Below, piece by piece: positions 47,991-57,647 of a DNA stretch of 64,000 nucleotides (the first letter of the stretch is position 1; each line of letters opens with the position of its first letter). This stretch comes from JAEZBP01 sp963832725 (lineage in GTDB: Bacteria > Myxococcota_A > Polyangia > Polyangiales > Sandaracinaceae), in NCBI GenBank assembly GCA_963832725.1, contig CAWHVG010000003.1, forward strand, positions 372,001 through 436,000, written 5' to 3'. A program made the position numbers and the translations under genes. The notes below the pieces were generated by a model that saw only the letters and a list, made by a program, of their open reading frames with translations, made no database searches and was not told the DNA's origin.

Positions 47991-49059
47991 TCAGCGGTGA
48001 GCGAGCCGCTCGCAGCGTTGCGCCGTGGCGACGCGCAGGTCCCGCTGACGGCGCCCGAGCTCGAATCGGATCCGGCTCGGCCAGCGGTGCCTCGGCGCTC
48101 GGGCCCGCGTCGCCTCGCGCGGCGAAGAAGTACGAGGGGTCGTCGACGATGTCGTAGAGTTCTTCGCCCTGCGCCAGCAGATTGCAGTTGCGCTCGCGCA
48201 GCCAGCTCACCATCCGGGGGAAGGCGTCCACGCTCCAATCGTGGGTGTCGTGGAGCAGGACGATGCCGCCGCGGTCGCCGGTGTCGCGCTCGCGGACCTC
48301 GAGCACGCGCTGCCAGACGCGCAGGACCTCGTCGGCGCTGCGCACCTGAAAATCGCCGCTGCCGAGGTTCCAGAGCACCTGGGTGTAGCCACGCTCGGCC
48401 AGGATCGTGTCCACGCGGGACGAGCGCGCGCCGCCCGGCGGGCGCACCAGCCAGGTCCGCTGCCCGAGCACGTCCTCGAAGATGTCGTCGGCGTCCGCGA
48501 CGGCCGCCAGGGCGGCCTGATCGTCGAGGAGCGGGAGCTGAGTGTGCTCGACGGTGTGGTTTCCGATGATGTGGCCGCGGCGGACGATGTCGCGGGCAAT
48601 CTCCTGGTTGCCCCGCTGCCAGGGGCCGCCGCCGCCGATGCGGCTCGCGGTGAGGAAGAAGACGGCCTTCACGCCGACCTCGTCGAGGGTGTCGAGCAGG
48701 CGCGGGGTGTTCCGCGGATCGGGACCATCGTCGAACGTGAAGAGGATCAGCCGGTGACGCGTGCCGCCGGTGATCACCATCCCGTTCGCGAGCGCCTCCG
48801 CCATCGGGCCGAGGGGAGGGCGCTCGACCGGTGCGGTCGGCGGTGCGTGCTCCTCCGTCTCCAGCACGCGCGGCTCGCCGAGCGTCATCGACCACGACGC
48901 CTCGGGCGGCATCGGAGGCGGGAAGACGCCATAGCTGGCGGACGCTTCGGCGTGCGAGCCGGTGTCCACGTTGCGCGCCAGCTCGGCGCCGCCGGCCAGC
49001 GCGGAGATGCAGAGGGCGGCCTGTCCCGCCCTGCGGATCGCTCGTCGGAAGGTACCCAC
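47991..49059 (-). CDS. Polysaccharide deacetylase (NodB domain; one frameshift near the 3' end)
   Basis: 355 residues after repair. An N-terminal signal anchor (RRAIRRAGQAALCISALAGGAELA) is followed by a Pro-rich linker and a NodB domain: TFDDGPDP (108-115), HxxxH at 168-172 (GNHTVEH), RPPGG (206-210), LWNLGSGDFQ and IVLLHDTHDW. It should remove N- or O-acetyl groups from an envelope polysaccharide outside the cytoplasm. As printed, the frame runs on to 47887 through poor codon use. Reading GAATC (48063-48067) as GATC gives PIELGRRQRDLRVATAQRCERLAHR and a stop at 47991. GTGs at 49086 and 49107 are alternative starts. Confidence 0.88.
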
Positions 49060-49150
49060 GTGCGTGAGTGTAGGTAACCATCCCACCTTGTCCGAAATTT
49101 TCGGCACACCTTTTCCGCGGAGGTGGCCTCGACGGCGATCGTGGCCGGCC

Positions 49151-50610
49151 TCAGGGCTGGGCGGTGAACGCGAGCGGGACCTCGAAGGTCACCGGGCCGC
49201 CGGGCGGCGGGAAGGTCCAGCGCGACGCGTAGGTCGAGATGCACTGCCGGAGCTCGCCGGTGTCGCTCGCATCGGCGCCGAGCACCCCGACCCGGCGAAC
49301 GTCGCCCATCAGGCCGACCGTCACGCGCAGCCGCAGGCGTCCGTGCACCTCCGGGTGGAGTCGCAGGGTGCGCTCGTAGCAGCGGGCGAGCTGCCCGCGG
49401 CCGCGCTGCAGCACCCGATTGAATCTCGTCGGCCGGCAGGTGGCCGGCGTGGAGGTGGGGCGGCTCGGGCGAGAGCTGTCCCGGTTCGAGGAACACCGGG
49501 GCGGAGCCGACCGGGACCAGCGCGGTGAAGAGGCGATCGTGGAGATCCCAGCCGCGCACCTCGTGCTCGCCCTGCGCCAGCCGGAGGCGGATCGGGCCGT
49601 CGCTGTCGATCCGTGTTCCGTCGATCTCCCAGCGGACGAGCGAGGGATGCGAGATGGTCACGGGCGTCGGCGTCGATCCGGCTGCGAGCAGCTCCCGCGG
49701 CGCCTCCACCTGCCGCTCGTCACCCTCCGCGTCGCCCTGCGAGCGCCAGCGGGCCGGTCCCTCCAGCACAATCTCGTCCCCGTCCGGGGTCTTCACGTGC
49801 ACCGTGCCCTCCGCGACGTCCACGCCCACGACGAGATCGAGGTAGGAGACGGTGAAGCGGGCCGGGTGGCCTTCAATCTCGTACCCGCCGGCGAGCACGA
49901 CGTAGCTGGAGCCGTTTCGGAACCCTCCGACGGTGCTGTCGACGCGGCCGCTCGCGAGCGAGAGGCGCAGGCCATCCTCGCGGGCCCGATCCAGCCCGAG
50001 CTCGCTGCCGGGCCCGGTCACGAACCCGCTTCCGTCCGCCAAGCGCACGTGCACGAGGCCGTCCTCCCCCGTGCGGAGCCGCTCGCCTTCCTGCAAAAGC
50101 GTGCCCGCCTCGAGCTCGCTCCCGTCGCCGACCCGAGAGGCCGAGCCGGCCGCCAGCGTCACCACCGGCTCGAGCAGCGCGGCTTCCTCCGCATGCTCGG
50201 GCGCGGGCTCGAATCGGCGCCACCGTGCGCTCGGAGCGACCCTCCTCACCGCGTGCGGCGACGGACGGCGCGCTCTCGGCGGGCCAGCCGACGTAGATCG
50301 CCAAGAGCGCCGCCGCCGCCGCCGCCAATGCTGCCCAGCCCCAGGGCTTGCGGCGCCGGAGGACAATCTCACGGCTGATGCGCTCCGCCTCGCGCGAGAG
50401 CGCGCCCTCCATGCGGCGAAAGTCGACGTCCGGCACCGGCGCGCGGCGGGCCTCGTCGGTGAGCTCGTCGTAGGCCTCGACGGAGGCCAGCTCGCGCCGG
50501 CAGGTCTCGCAGCCGGAGAGGTGTCGCTCGAGACGCGCGCGTCCGTCCGCCGAGAGAAGATCCTCGGCGTATGCGATCAACGCGGCGGTCTTCGGGCGGT
50601 GAAGGGTCAC
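49151..50610 (-). CDS. Anti-sigma zinc-finger/FecR/AgmX-C fusion protein (two frameshifts)
   Basis: 485 residues after repair. N-terminal anti-sigma zinc finger (HLSGCETC), a single membrane helix (WGWAALAAAAAALLAIYVGW), a FecR-like domain (AGTLLQEGERLRTGEDGLVHVRLADGSGF...), then an AgmX/PglI-type C-terminal domain (NRVLQRGRGQLARCYERTLRLHP ... WTFPPPGGPVTFEVPLAF). Frames break at GAATC 50211-50215 and 49421-49425; GATC in both restores VAPIEPAPEHAEEAALL and DEINRVLQRG. Its GTG overlaps the sigma-factor stop (GTGA). It should hold the ECF sigma at the membrane and sense an envelope signal. Confidence 0.85.
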
Positions 50611-51242
50611 GGCGCCGCTCCCTCCTCCGAGCTCTTGCGCGTGCGCTTCGGGCGGCCGGGGAGCTTGTCCATTAGGACCTCCATCACACCCTGCAAGCTG
50701 GGCTCGTCGGCCAGGGCCGCGTAGAGCTCCTTGCGCGCGTAGAAGAGGCGCGTGCGGACGGTCAGCACCGGGATGCCGACCATGCCGGCAATCTCCTTGG
50801 CCGGGACGCCCTCCAAATCGTGGAGGATCAGCACCTCGCGCTTCTTCTCGCTGAGCGCGTCGAGGAGGCGGTAGAGCGCGCGGACCCGCTCGGCGCGCTC
50901 CACGTGTACGTCCGGCGTGTCGGGCGGCGCCCCGTCGCGCGGTGCCTCGGGCACCTCGACGTCCGCGAAGCGGGGCCGCGAGCGACCGCGCCGGAGGTGC
51001 ATCCGCGTCACGTTCGTCGACAGGCGATAGAGCCAGGTCGAGAACTTCGCGTCCCCACGGAAGGAGGGGAGCGACCGGTAGACGTTCAGGAACACGTCCT
51101 GGACCACGTCCTCGACGTCGGCCGACGGTCCCAGCATCCGGTAGACGATGCGGGTGACATCGTTCCGATGCCGCACGAAGATCTGCCGGAACGCGTCCGT
51201 GTCGCCTTCCTGGGCTCGTGCGATCAGAGCGTCGAGGTCCAT
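50607..51242 (-). CDS. ECF-type RNA polymerase sigma factor
   Basis: 211 residues. Region 2: AFRQIFVRHRNDVTRIVYRMLGPSADVEDVVQDVFLNVYRSLPSFRGDAKFSTWLYRLSTNVTRMHLRR. Region 4: LDALSEKKREVLILHDLEGVPAKEIAGMVGIPVLTVRTRLFYARKEL. The short basic tail is extra. ATG 51242 is the start that begins at region 1.2-like MDLDALIARAQEGD. Overlap with the anti-sigma gene makes the pair. The genes downstream to 42.7 kb run the same way with small gaps and are candidate regulon members. Confidence 0.93.
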   Translation of the reverse strand: MDLDALIARAQEGDTDAFRQIFVRHRNDVTRIVYRMLGPSADVEDVVQDVFLNVYRSLPSFRGDAKFSTWLYRLSTNVTRMHLRRGRSRPRFADVEVPEAPRDGAPPDTPDVHVERAERVRALYRLLDALSEKKREVLILHDLEGVPAKEIAGMVGIPVLTVRTRLFYARKELYAALADEPSLQGVMEVLMDKLPGRPKRTRKSSEEGAAP

Positions 51243-51605
51243 GGAACGGGTCGGTGCGACGCTCGCGCTCCGGGACAGAGGTAGGGCGGGAAGGGGCGAA
51301 GTTACCATGCGTCAGCCTCCCTCGACCCGTTGCCGGCGGGGAGTGGCGCATTCAGCCGCCCCAGGGCGCTCTTCCTCAGTGGTGCCGGAGGTCCGTAGCT
51401 CGTCTCCCGGAGAGAGAGGGTCGATTGAGCAGCTCGAAGACGTCCTGCGCCAGCAGGATCCCGAGCACCAACGCGGCGATCACCACCATACAAGCACGTT
51501 GCGGTGGCGCCAGCCGGGTGGTCAAAAAACCGGCTCGTGTCGAGCCTTGCTCGCCTCGGGTCGTTCGACTAGACCGCCCGCAGGCGTCGACGCCCTGGAC
51601 GGAGG
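51243..51605. other. Divergent intergenic region between ECF sigma and ABC operon
   Basis: 363 bp between opposite starts, expected to carry both promoters. No clear -35/-10 pair was found. A possible tiny membrane-protein gene lies inside (51376-51489, minus). Confidence 0.5.
51376..51489 (-). CDS. Possible 37-residue single-pass membrane peptide
   Basis: ATG to TGA, reading MVVIAALVLGILLAQDVFELL and then a polar tail (NRPSLSGRRATDLRHH). One confident membrane helix. No ribosome site is obvious, and it sits just upstream of the ECF sigma gene on the same strand. It may be chance; conservation in relatives would decide. Confidence 0.3.
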   Translation of the reverse strand: MVVIAALVLGILLAQDVFELLNRPSLSGRRATDLRHH

Positions 51606-52662
51606 ATGGACGTGATCGAGGTCCAGAACCTCACGAAACGCTACGGGAGCCACACCGCGGTCCAGGACCTCACCTTCGAGGTGCCGAGCGGTCAGATCTG
51701 CGGCTTCCTCGGTCCCAACGGGGCCGGCAAGAGCACCACGCTGCGGATGCTGACGGGCTATCTGGCCCCGACCGGCGGCTCCATCCGGATCGGCGGCGTG
51801 GACGCGCTGGCGAGGCCAATCGAGGCCCGCAAGCGCATCGGGTACATGCCCGAGGCGTGCCCGCTCTACCCGGAGATGCGGGTCAGCGAGTACCTGCGCT
51901 ACCGCGCGGAGCTGAAGGGCGTGCCGCGCCGGCAGCTCGCCACGCGGGTGGAAGCGTCGCTGGCCCAGGCCAGCGTGGACGACGTCGCCGACCGCATCAT
52001 CGGGCAGCTCTCCAAGGGCTACCGGCAGCGGGTCGGCCTCGCGGACGCGCTGGTGGCGGATCCGCCGCTCTTGGTGCTCGACGAGCCGACGGCGGGGCTG
52101 GAATCCGAACCAGATCCGGCAGGTCCGCAAGCTCATCGAGGAGCTGGCCAAGGACAAGACGGTCCTGGTCAGCACCCACATCCTCCCCGAGGTCGAGGCG
52201 CTCTGCGACCGGGTGCTGATCATCCATCGCGGGCGTTTGGTCTCGGAAGGCGAGCCCTCGGACCTGCGCGGCGGCGCGGCCGGCAAGCAGATCGTGCGGA
52301 TCGAGGGTCGAGGTGCGCTCGAGGCGTTCGAGAAGGCCTTCGGCGCGCTCGGCTGCGAGGTGAGCGAGCTGCGCGTGGTGAGCGGCGAGGGGGAGCGGGC
52401 GCTGGTCCGGGCGCGGCTCGACGCCACCGACGACGCCGACCTGGTGGAGCGGGTCTTCTCCGCGGTCGCCGAGGCCGGCCTGGTCCTGCGCGAGCTGCGC
52501 CGGCAGGAAGCGTCGCTCGAGGACGTCTTCGCCGACCTCACCACCGAGGACGTAGGCGAGGACGAGGAAGCCGCCGGCGAGGCTGCGGAGGAGGACTCGG
52601 ACGCCGCCGAAGAAGAGGCGGACCACGCCGAAGACGACGAGGACGACGAGGAGGCGCGATGA
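51606..52662 (+). CDS. ABC exporter ATP-binding subunit, GldA-like (one frameshift)
   Basis: 351 residues after repair. Walker A GPNGAGKST (36-44), signature LSKGYRQRVGLADAL, Walker B LLVLDEPTAGLD, H-loop STHILPEVEALC. A C-terminal regulatory part (EVSELRVVSGEGERALVRARLD) ends in a very acidic tail (about 35 residues of Glu/Asp/Ala). The frame is lost at GAATC 52101-52105; GATC restores the textbook GLDPNQIRQVRKLIEELA. It overlaps the permease gene by ATGA. It drives the permease encoded next. Confidence 0.92.
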
Positions 52663-53408
52663 GGGCGACCTGGACGATCCTCAAGCGCGAGGTCTACGCG
52701 TTCTTCATCTCGCCGCTGGCCTACGTGGTCATGACGGCGTGGCTCTTGATCACGGGCTACAGCTTCTTCTCCATCGCCCGCTGGTTCGCGGCCAACCCCT
52801 TCGACGTCAGCGCCAGCGAGAACCTCACCAGCGCGTTCTTCGGCGAGACGACGCTCTTCTACCTGCCCATCCTGCTCTTCGTCCCCGTGTTCACGATGCG
52901 GCTTCTGGCCGAGGAGCAGAGCCGCGGGACCATCGAGCCCTTGATGACGGCCCCGGTGAGCGACGCCGCCATCGTGCTCGGCAAGTACCTGTCCGCCGTG
53001 GTGGTGTGGATCGCGCTCTGGGTGCCCACGCTGCTCTACGTGTGGCTCGCCAGCCGCTACGGCGACGTCGACCTCGGCATGGTCGGCTCGAGCTACCTCG
53101 GCGTCCTCGGCGTCGGCGTGTACTACATGGCCATCGGCACGCTGATGAGCGCCATCGCGAAGAACCAGATCGTGGCCGCGATCCTGACCTTCCTGGCGCT
53201 CTGCGGGCTCTTCCTGGCCGGCCTCGGCATCTATCTCTTCGGCGACGAGTACCGCGACGTCTTCGCGTACATCTCGATCTGGGGCCACATGGAGGCCTTC
53301 TCGAAGGGCATCGTGGACACCCGCTATCTCGTCTTCGACGCCACCGTGGCGACGCTCTCGGTCACGCTCGCCGTGGCCGTCCTCTCGCAGCGGAGGGTCG
53401 AGGGATGA
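52659..53408 (+). CDS. ABC transporter permease, GldF-like
   Basis: 249 residues with six hydrophobic segments. It begins WTILKREVYAFFISPLAYVVMTAWLLITGYSFF and has LLAEEQSRGTIEPLMTAPVSDAAIVLGKYL, the family hallmark of ABC-2 gliding/copper-type permeases. Overlaps neighbours on both sides by four bases (ATGA), so the four genes are one operon. Substrate unknown. Confidence 0.92.
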   Translation: MRATWTILKREVYAFFISPLAYVVMTAWLLITGYSFFSIARWFAANPFDVSASENLTSAFFGETTLFYLPILLFVPVFTMRLLAEEQSRGTIEPLMTAPVSDAAIVLGKYLSAVVVWIALWVPTLLYVWLASRYGDVDLGMVGSSYLGVLGVGVYYMAIGTLMSAIAKNQIVAAILTFLALCGLFLAGLGIYLFGDEYRDVFAYISIWGHMEAFSKGIVDTRYLVFDATVATLSVTLAVAVLSQRRVEG

Positions 53409-55036
53409 GCGATCGGGACGACACCCAGCGGGCGCAAGGCCAGCAGGCGCAAGCCCAGCAAGCCCAAGCCCAGCAAGCCCAAGCCCAGCAAGCCCAGCAC
53501 CGCCGGAGCTCGGCGCGGCTCTACCTGGCGCTCAACGCGCTCTTGCTGACGTCGATCGTCTTCATGGTGAACTACCTGGCGTTCCGTCACTACGCGCGCT
53601 GGGATTGGACCGAGCAGTCAATCTTCACCCTCTCGGATCGCAGCGAGCACGTGCTGGCGGGGCTCTCCGAGCCGATCGAGGTCTGGGTGCTCCTCTCGGA
53701 GTCCGAGCCGGAGCACGCGGAGCTGCAGAACCTGCTGGAGCGCTATCGCGCCGCGACCGATCGCATCGAGCTCCACTACGTCGACCCGCACCGCGATCCG
53801 GGTGGCTACCAGCAGGTGGTCCAGCGCTTCCACCTCGGCATGGCCGAGCGCGCGACGCGCGAAGGGGTGGTCACCACCTCGGACGTGGCGGTCGTGGTCG
53901 CGTCCGGCCCGCGGCAGTGGGAGATCGGCCGCGACGATTCCGTCAGCCACAGCTTCGAGCCGGAGGGCGGCGAGGACACCATCCGCCTCAACGTCGAGGC
54001 CGAGCAGGCCGTCACGGGCGCCATCCTGGAGGTGACCTCGGGCCGGACCACCACGGTCTGCTTCACCACCGGCCACGGCGAGCTGCCGCTCGAGGGCGGC
54101 GCCGAGGGGCTGGGCGAGCTGGCCCAGGAGCTCCGGCGCGACAACCTCGCCCACGAGACCATCCAGACCCGCGGGCTCGACGCGGTGCCGGAGAGCTGCA
54201 ACGCGGTGGCGGTGATCGGGCCCGAGCTCGCGTTCGACGAGGCGGAGGCGCGGCTTCTGCGCGAGTACGCCCGCGGCGGCGGCAACCTCTTCCTCGCGCT
54301 GGATCCGATCCCGGATCCCGACCAGCGCCGCATCGAGCCGACCGGGCTCGAGGACATGCTCCGGGACTTCGGCATCCGGCTCGATCGCGACATCGTCGTC
54401 GAGCCCGATCCGGCGTTCATCCCGGCCGGGCCCGGCCATCCCATCGCCCTCTACCTGGTCGGCGACTTCGGCCAGCACCCCATCACCGAGCCCTTCCGCG
54501 GCGCCGGGATGGGCCTGCTCGTGTCGACCGCCCGCAGCGTGCGACCAATCGGCGACATGGCGAAGGTGCTGGTCCGCGCCAGCGCGCGGAGCTACGGCGA
54601 GACCGATCTCGCCTCGCTCGCCCAGGGCGACTTCGGTGAGCCGGACCCCCGCGACATCGCCGGGCCGGCGTCGCTCGGCGTGGCCACGCGGGTGGAGGTG
54701 AGCGAGGAGACGCCCGGCTCGCCGGAAGGCGCGTCCGAAGGCCCGAGCGAAGAGCAAGCGCCGACGGGCGGCCGCGTGGTGGTCCTCGGCGACGCGTCCA
54801 TGCTGACCAGCGAGCTGCTCGGCCAGCCTGCCGCCGCCAACCGCGCGTTCGCCGGCGCCGTCCTCGGCTGGGTCACCGAGCGCGAGGCGCTGATCTCGAT
54901 CCCGCCGCGCACCGTGGATCAGCCCGGCATGCCGTCGGAGGAGGACGTCTCGAACCTCTTCTTCCGCGTGGTGGTGCTCATCCCGCTGGCCTTCGTCTTC
55001 CTCGGCATCGCCGTGTGGTGGAACCGTCGCCTGTGA
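53405..55036 (+). CDS. GldG-like ABC-associated membrane protein
   Basis: 543 residues. A Gln/Ala-rich N-terminus (QAQAQQAQ repeats, residues about 10-32) precedes a membrane helix (LYLALNALLLTSIVFMVNYLAF). A large extracytoplasmic domain follows (SIFTLSDRSEHVLAGLSEPIEVWVLLSESEPEHAELQNLLERYRAATDRIELHYVDPHRD; DUF4350/GldG-type), with a C-terminal helix VVLIPLAFVFLGIAVWW. In Bacteroidetes GldA/F/G form a transporter needed for gliding; here the role is inferred as an exporter partner only. Seven bases before the DUF4340 gene. Confidence 0.88.
   Translation: MSDRDDTQRAQGQQAQAQQAQAQQAQAQQAQHRRSSARLYLALNALLLTSIVFMVNYLAFRHYARWDWTEQSIFTLSDRSEHVLAGLSEPIEVWVLLSESEPEHAELQNLLERYRAATDRIELHYVDPHRDPGGYQQVVQRFHLGMAERATREGVVTTSDVAVVVASGPRQWEIGRDDSVSHSFEPEGGEDTIRLNVEAEQAVTGAILEVTSGRTTTVCFTTGHGELPLEGGAEGLGELAQELRRDNLAHETIQTRGLDAVPESCNAVAVIGPELAFDEAEARLLREYARGGGNLFLALDPIPDPDQRRIEPTGLEDMLRDFGIRLDRDIVVEPDPAFIPAGPGHPIALYLVGDFGQHPITEPFRGAGMGLLVSTARSVRPIGDMAKVLVRASARSYGETDLASLAQGDFGEPDPRDIAGPASLGVATRVEVSEETPGSPEGASEGPSEEQAPTGGRVVVLGDASMLTSELLGQPAAANRAFAGAVLGWVTEREALISIPPRTVDQPGMPSEEDVSNLFFRVVVLIPLAFVFLGIAVWWNRRL
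53441..53498 (+). repeat. 15-bp repeat encoding QAQAQ tract in GldG-like protein
   Basis: The unit cccagcaagcccaag recurs about three and a half times and reads as Ala-Gln-Gln-Ala-Gln. Likely a flexible cytoplasmic leader; copy number could vary. Confidence 0.85.
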
Positions 55037-55043
55037 GCCCGTC

Positions 55044-57240
55044 ATGACGAACCAGCGCACCACCATCGTCCTCTCGGTGATCGCGGGCTCGCTGCTCGCG
55101 TTCATCCTCCTCTTCGAGCGCGGCACCCTGTCGACCGGGGACGTCGCGCAGCGAAGCGACCACGTGCTGAGCCGTTTCCTGCGCGATCAGGTCACGCAGG
55201 TGTCGCTGGTCCGCGGCGACGACGAGCCCATCGTGCTCGGCCGCATGCCTCCGCCGGAGGAGGATCCGGAGGCGCTCGGGCTGTGGGAGCTCGAAGAGCC
55301 CGTGCACGCGGAGGCGGACCAGGACGCGGTCGACAGCCTGATGGGCGCGCTGGAGTTCCTGATGGCCGAGCGCACCTTGACGGGCGTGACGGCGGAGGAT
55401 CGCGAGCGCTACGGGCTCACCCACCCGCGCTTCGTCGTGCGTTACCGGGTCGCGGGCGAGGAGGGCCGGCTCGCGGTCGGCGGCGAGGCGCCCGAAGGGC
55501 AGGGCATCTACGTCGCGGCCGACGACGAGGCGCGCGCCTACGTGGTCGGCGCCGACCTGATCGAGTCGATCGATCACGGGGTGGATCACTTCCGCGACAA
55601 GGACCTCTTCCCCGAGGACTTCTACGGCTCGGACGCCGTGCGCGTGCGGCTCGAAGGCGCGGGCGAGCCCATCGCCTTCGAGAAGGAGGGCGAGCGCTGG
55701 CACGTGCGCGAGCCGGTGCGCGGTTGGGCCAACGCCGGCGCGGTCGACCGCCTGCTGCGGCTGCCGCGCGAGGTGCACGCGGCGCGCTTCGCCGCCGAAG
55801 AGGCGGGGGATCTCGCGCGCTACGGGCTCGACCACCCCTGGCGCGAGCTGACCGTCACCCGCCCGGACGACGCGCACGGCACGCGGGTCGGACGGCTCCG
55901 CGTCGGCGATGCGTGCGGCGAGCACACCAGCGAGCGCTACGCATTGGCCGGCGACGAGGGCCCGGTGGTCTGCGTGCTCACGAGCGAGCTGAGCCCGCTC
56001 GAGCTCGAATCCGGCGGCCGTCCGAGAGGGCCGGCTGGTGTCGGTGAGCGCCGACGCGGTGGAGCGGGTCGCGCTCGAGGCGGGAGACCGAACCCTGACG
56101 CTGCAGCGCGAGGACGCGAGCTGGAAGCTGACGGTCGGCGACGCGCCCGAGACCGCGGCCGACGACGCCGCGATCGCGGATTGGTTGCGACAGCTTCGGG
56201 ACAGCCGGGCGCAGGCGTTCGAGCCCATCGAGGGCGAGCCGGGGCACGGTCTGTCGACGCCGGCGGCGACGCTGACGATCTCCCGCTCCGACGAGGAGGA
56301 CGCCGACACGGTGATCCGGCTCGGGAACGTCGAGCCGGACGGCGCGTGGGTGCGCCGCGGTGAGGAGCCGGTGGCCGTGCGCTTCGAGGCGAGCGTGGCC
56401 GCGCTCTTGACGGCGGGGCCGAACCGCTTCCGGGACCGCACGCTGGTGCACGAGGAGGCCGCGAACGCGCGCTCAATCACCATCCGGCGCGGTGGCGTGG
56501 TGGAGCGCGCGGTGCGCGGCGAGGGTGGCGACTGGAGGCTGGAAGCCCCGGTCACCGCCGAGGCGGATCGCGTGGTCGTGCGCGAGGAGGCGCGGCAGAT
56601 GGCGGAGCTGACCGCGATCCGCTTCGTGGCCGAGCGCCCGGCGCCGGAGCACGGACTGAGCGCGCCGCGGCTCACGGTCGAGGTGGGGTTCGCCGCCGAC
56701 GGGGAGGAGCCGGTGCGGACGGTGACCCTCCGGGTGGGCACTGCCACGGTCGACGGGGCCTACGCGCAGCTCGCAGGGGACGAGAGCGTGTTCGAGCTCT
56801 CGCGCGAGACGCTCGACGCCCTCGACGCGCACCTGGTCAGCCTGGATCTCTTGACGGTGCCGGTGAGCGAGGTGGCGGCGCTGAGGCTGGAGCGCGAGGG
56901 CGCGCCGGTGGCGGAGCTTCGTCGCGAGGGCAACGGCTGGCAGCTCCCGGATGGGGCGGCGCCCGACGCGGACCGGACCCGCGCGTTGATGGATTGGCTC
57001 TCCACGCTGCGCGCGAGCGGCGTGGAACGCTACGGCGCGCCGGACGGCACGCTCGGGCTCGAGCCGCCGCAGGTTCGGGCGCGCGTCACGCAGACGGACG
57101 GCAGCCAGTGGTCCATCGACCTCGGCCGCGAGCAGGGTGAGGGCGAGGCTGCGTTCGTGCCGGCCCGGCGGAGCGACCTGAGCGTGGTGTACCGCTTCCG
57201 GCCCGAGCTCGTGTCGGACCTGCTCACCTACGTCCCCTGA
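55044..57240 (+). CDS. DUF4340 domain protein, ABC operon (one frameshift)
   Basis: 731 residues after repair. An N-terminal membrane helix (TIVLSVIAGSLLAFILLFE) is followed by repeated DUF4340-type beta modules: LWELEEPVHAEADQDAVDSLMGALEFLMAERTL, RYGLTHPRFVVRY and later copies at about 335-470 and 470-610. The frame is lost at GAATC 56007-56011; GATC restores LDPAAVREGRLVSVSADAVERV. DUF4340 proteins accompany GldG-like transporters in many bacteria and probably form the periplasmic part. Last gene of the operon. Confidence 0.88.
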
Positions 57241-57292
57241 GCAGTTGCCGGCCCACCGGGGCGTGACGCCGCGTTCTGCTCGCGGGAGCCCG

Positions 57293-57576
57293 AGCTCGTG
57301 TTCCCAGCTCGTGTTCCCTGGCCCGGGGAGTCGAGTTGGAGCCGTAGCTCGTGTTCCCTGGCTGGGGGAGTCGAGTTAGAGCCGTAGCTCGTGTTCCTTG
57401 GCCCGGGGAGTCGAGTTAGAGCCGTAGCTCGTGTTCCCTGGCCCGGGGAGGCGAGTTGGAGCCGTAGCTCTTGTTCCCTGGCCCGGGGAGGCGAGTTAGA
57501 GCCGTAGCTCGTGTTCCCTGGCTGGGGGAGTCGAGCTAGAGCCGTAGCTCGTGTTCCCTGGCTGGGGGAGGCGAGG
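57293..57576. repeat. 40-bp tandem repeat array, about seven copies
   Basis: Units start at 57306, 57346, 57386, 57426, 57466, 57506 and 57546 (the last cut after 31 bases), preceded by a 13-base partial at 57293. The consensus begins agctcgtgttccctggcccg and ends gagttagagccgt; copies differ at a few positions (ctggg/cccgg, tcgag/gcgag). There is no open frame of note and the DNA is less biased than the flanks. It lies between the converging DUF4340 and lipoprotein genes. Confidence 0.95.
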
Positions 57577-57597
57577 AAACGGGGCCCCAGAACGGCA

Positions 57598-57629
57598 AAC
57601 GGGACGCTGGCGAGTGCCGGCGTCCCGTT
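57598..57629 (-). terminator. Strong terminator hairpin after the 206-residue lipoprotein gene
   Basis: A perfect 10-bp stem AACGGGACGC/GCGTCCCGTT with a 12-base loop, starting 18 bases past the stop at 57648 and followed on the minus strand by TTTG. As the genes converge, it could also stop the ABC operon transcript. Confidence 0.7.
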
Positions 57630-57647
57630 CGTCCGCGCAGAGAGAGC

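Noticed and set aside
52090..52130. Programmed frameshift in the ABC ATPase gene
   Set aside because: No slippery heptamer or stimulatory structure; a simple GAATC to GATC correction restores the canonical motif.
57306..57576. CRISPR array
   Set aside because: Units are contiguous 40-bp tandem copies with no unique spacers, and no cas genes are near.
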